Shown: positions 63,867 through 64,000 of the stretch, piece after piece
How the letters are laid out: the number at the start of each line of letters is the position of its first letter
How positions within the stretch are numbered: position 1 is the stretch's first letter
Assembly: GCA_036128855.1 (NCBI GenBank)
Contig: JAYYPW010000002.1
Location: forward strand, 136,143-200,142
From: JAYYPW01 sp036128855
GTDB taxonomy: Bacteria > Pseudomonadota > Gammaproteobacteria > Comchoanobacterales > Comchoanobacteraceae
Direction of reading: 5' to 3'
Length of the DNA: 64,000 nt
The notes under the pieces: model-generated
What the model was told of the DNA's origin: nothing
Databases searched by the model: none
Seen by the model: only the letters and a program-made list of their open reading frames with translations
Position numbers and translations under genes: made by a program

Positions 63867-64000
63867 TCATTTCCTATAAATTGGACTATAAGAATAATTC
63901 CTTCCCAATGGATAAGTTATGAGCAAATTATTATCCGCTACATAAGGATAAATCACATGCTTAAGAAAACCTTGATCAAACCCATAGGCTGGCCACGTTT
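63867..64000 (-). CDS. C-terminus of a second exported glycosyltransferase-like protein (cut by window edge)
   Basis: The last 44 or so residues of a minus-strand gene that continues beyond the window. The readable TWPAYGFDQGFLKHVIYP matches the C-terminus of the protein at 40669-42213 (TWPAYSFDQGFLKYVIYP), so it is a paralogue. The tail after it differs. The 299 bases between this gene and the previous one show nothing else. Confidence 0.65.
   Translation of the reverse strand, partial: TWPAYGFDQGFLKHVIYPYVADNNLLITYPLGRNYSYSPIYRK

Overview
The window is a low-GC chromosomal segment, most likely from a host-associated gammaproteobacterium. The ATP synthase alpha and beta subunits closely match the gamma/beta-proteobacterial type (for example IYRYTLAG in beta). 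The bacterium is probably intracellular: ankyrin-repeat and leucine-rich-repeat proteins lie beside eukaryote-like glycosyltransferases, and isoprenoids appear to be made through mevalonate genes, as in Coxiella and Legionella. I cannot place it at genus level; Legionellales-like is an inference.

Left part (1-40.6 kb), mostly housekeeping. It holds the 5' part of polA, trkH and a small NIF3/YqfO-like gene, then an unknown serine-rich protein and a very large CPBP-type membrane protease. Next come nth, an RnfB-like ferredoxin and metG; hemJ and an L,D-transpeptidase, convergent across a hairpin; and pckA. A mevalonate block follows: a GHMP kinase and HMG-CoA reductase, divergent from isopentenyl-diphosphate isomerase, with overlapping promoters. 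Two tandem GT-B (MGDG-synthase/MurG-like) glycosyltransferases come next. Then tRNA-Met(CAT), a dksA - small membrane protein - dapF operon, murB preceded by tRNA-Ile2(CAT), an unknown membrane protein built on a 30-residue period, efp, a second CPBP protein, erpA, engB and a class II fructose-bisphosphate aldolase. The full F-type ATP synthase operon and glmU/glmS close this part.

Right part (40.6-64 kb), an accessory region. It holds proteins with a signal peptide, a basic low-complexity linker and a glycosyltransferase-like domain (40.7, 54.2, 55.9 and 62.5 kb, plus a paralogue running off the right edge and two relics). It also holds two ankyrin proteins, a protein of about eleven 43-residue repeats, a coiled-coil protein, an LRR protein with a truncated copy, a fabH fragment of atypical composition, and dispersed repeat blocks. 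Two SbmA/BacA-like fused ABC proteins are encoded side by side. Their nucleotide-binding motifs are degenerate in complementary ways, which predicts a heterodimer with one working ATPase site.

The strongest candidates for something undescribed are the exported glycosyltransferase family, the asymmetric ABC pair next to it, and the tandem GT-B pair beside the mevalonate genes. All functions are inferred from motifs read by eye; no searches were run.
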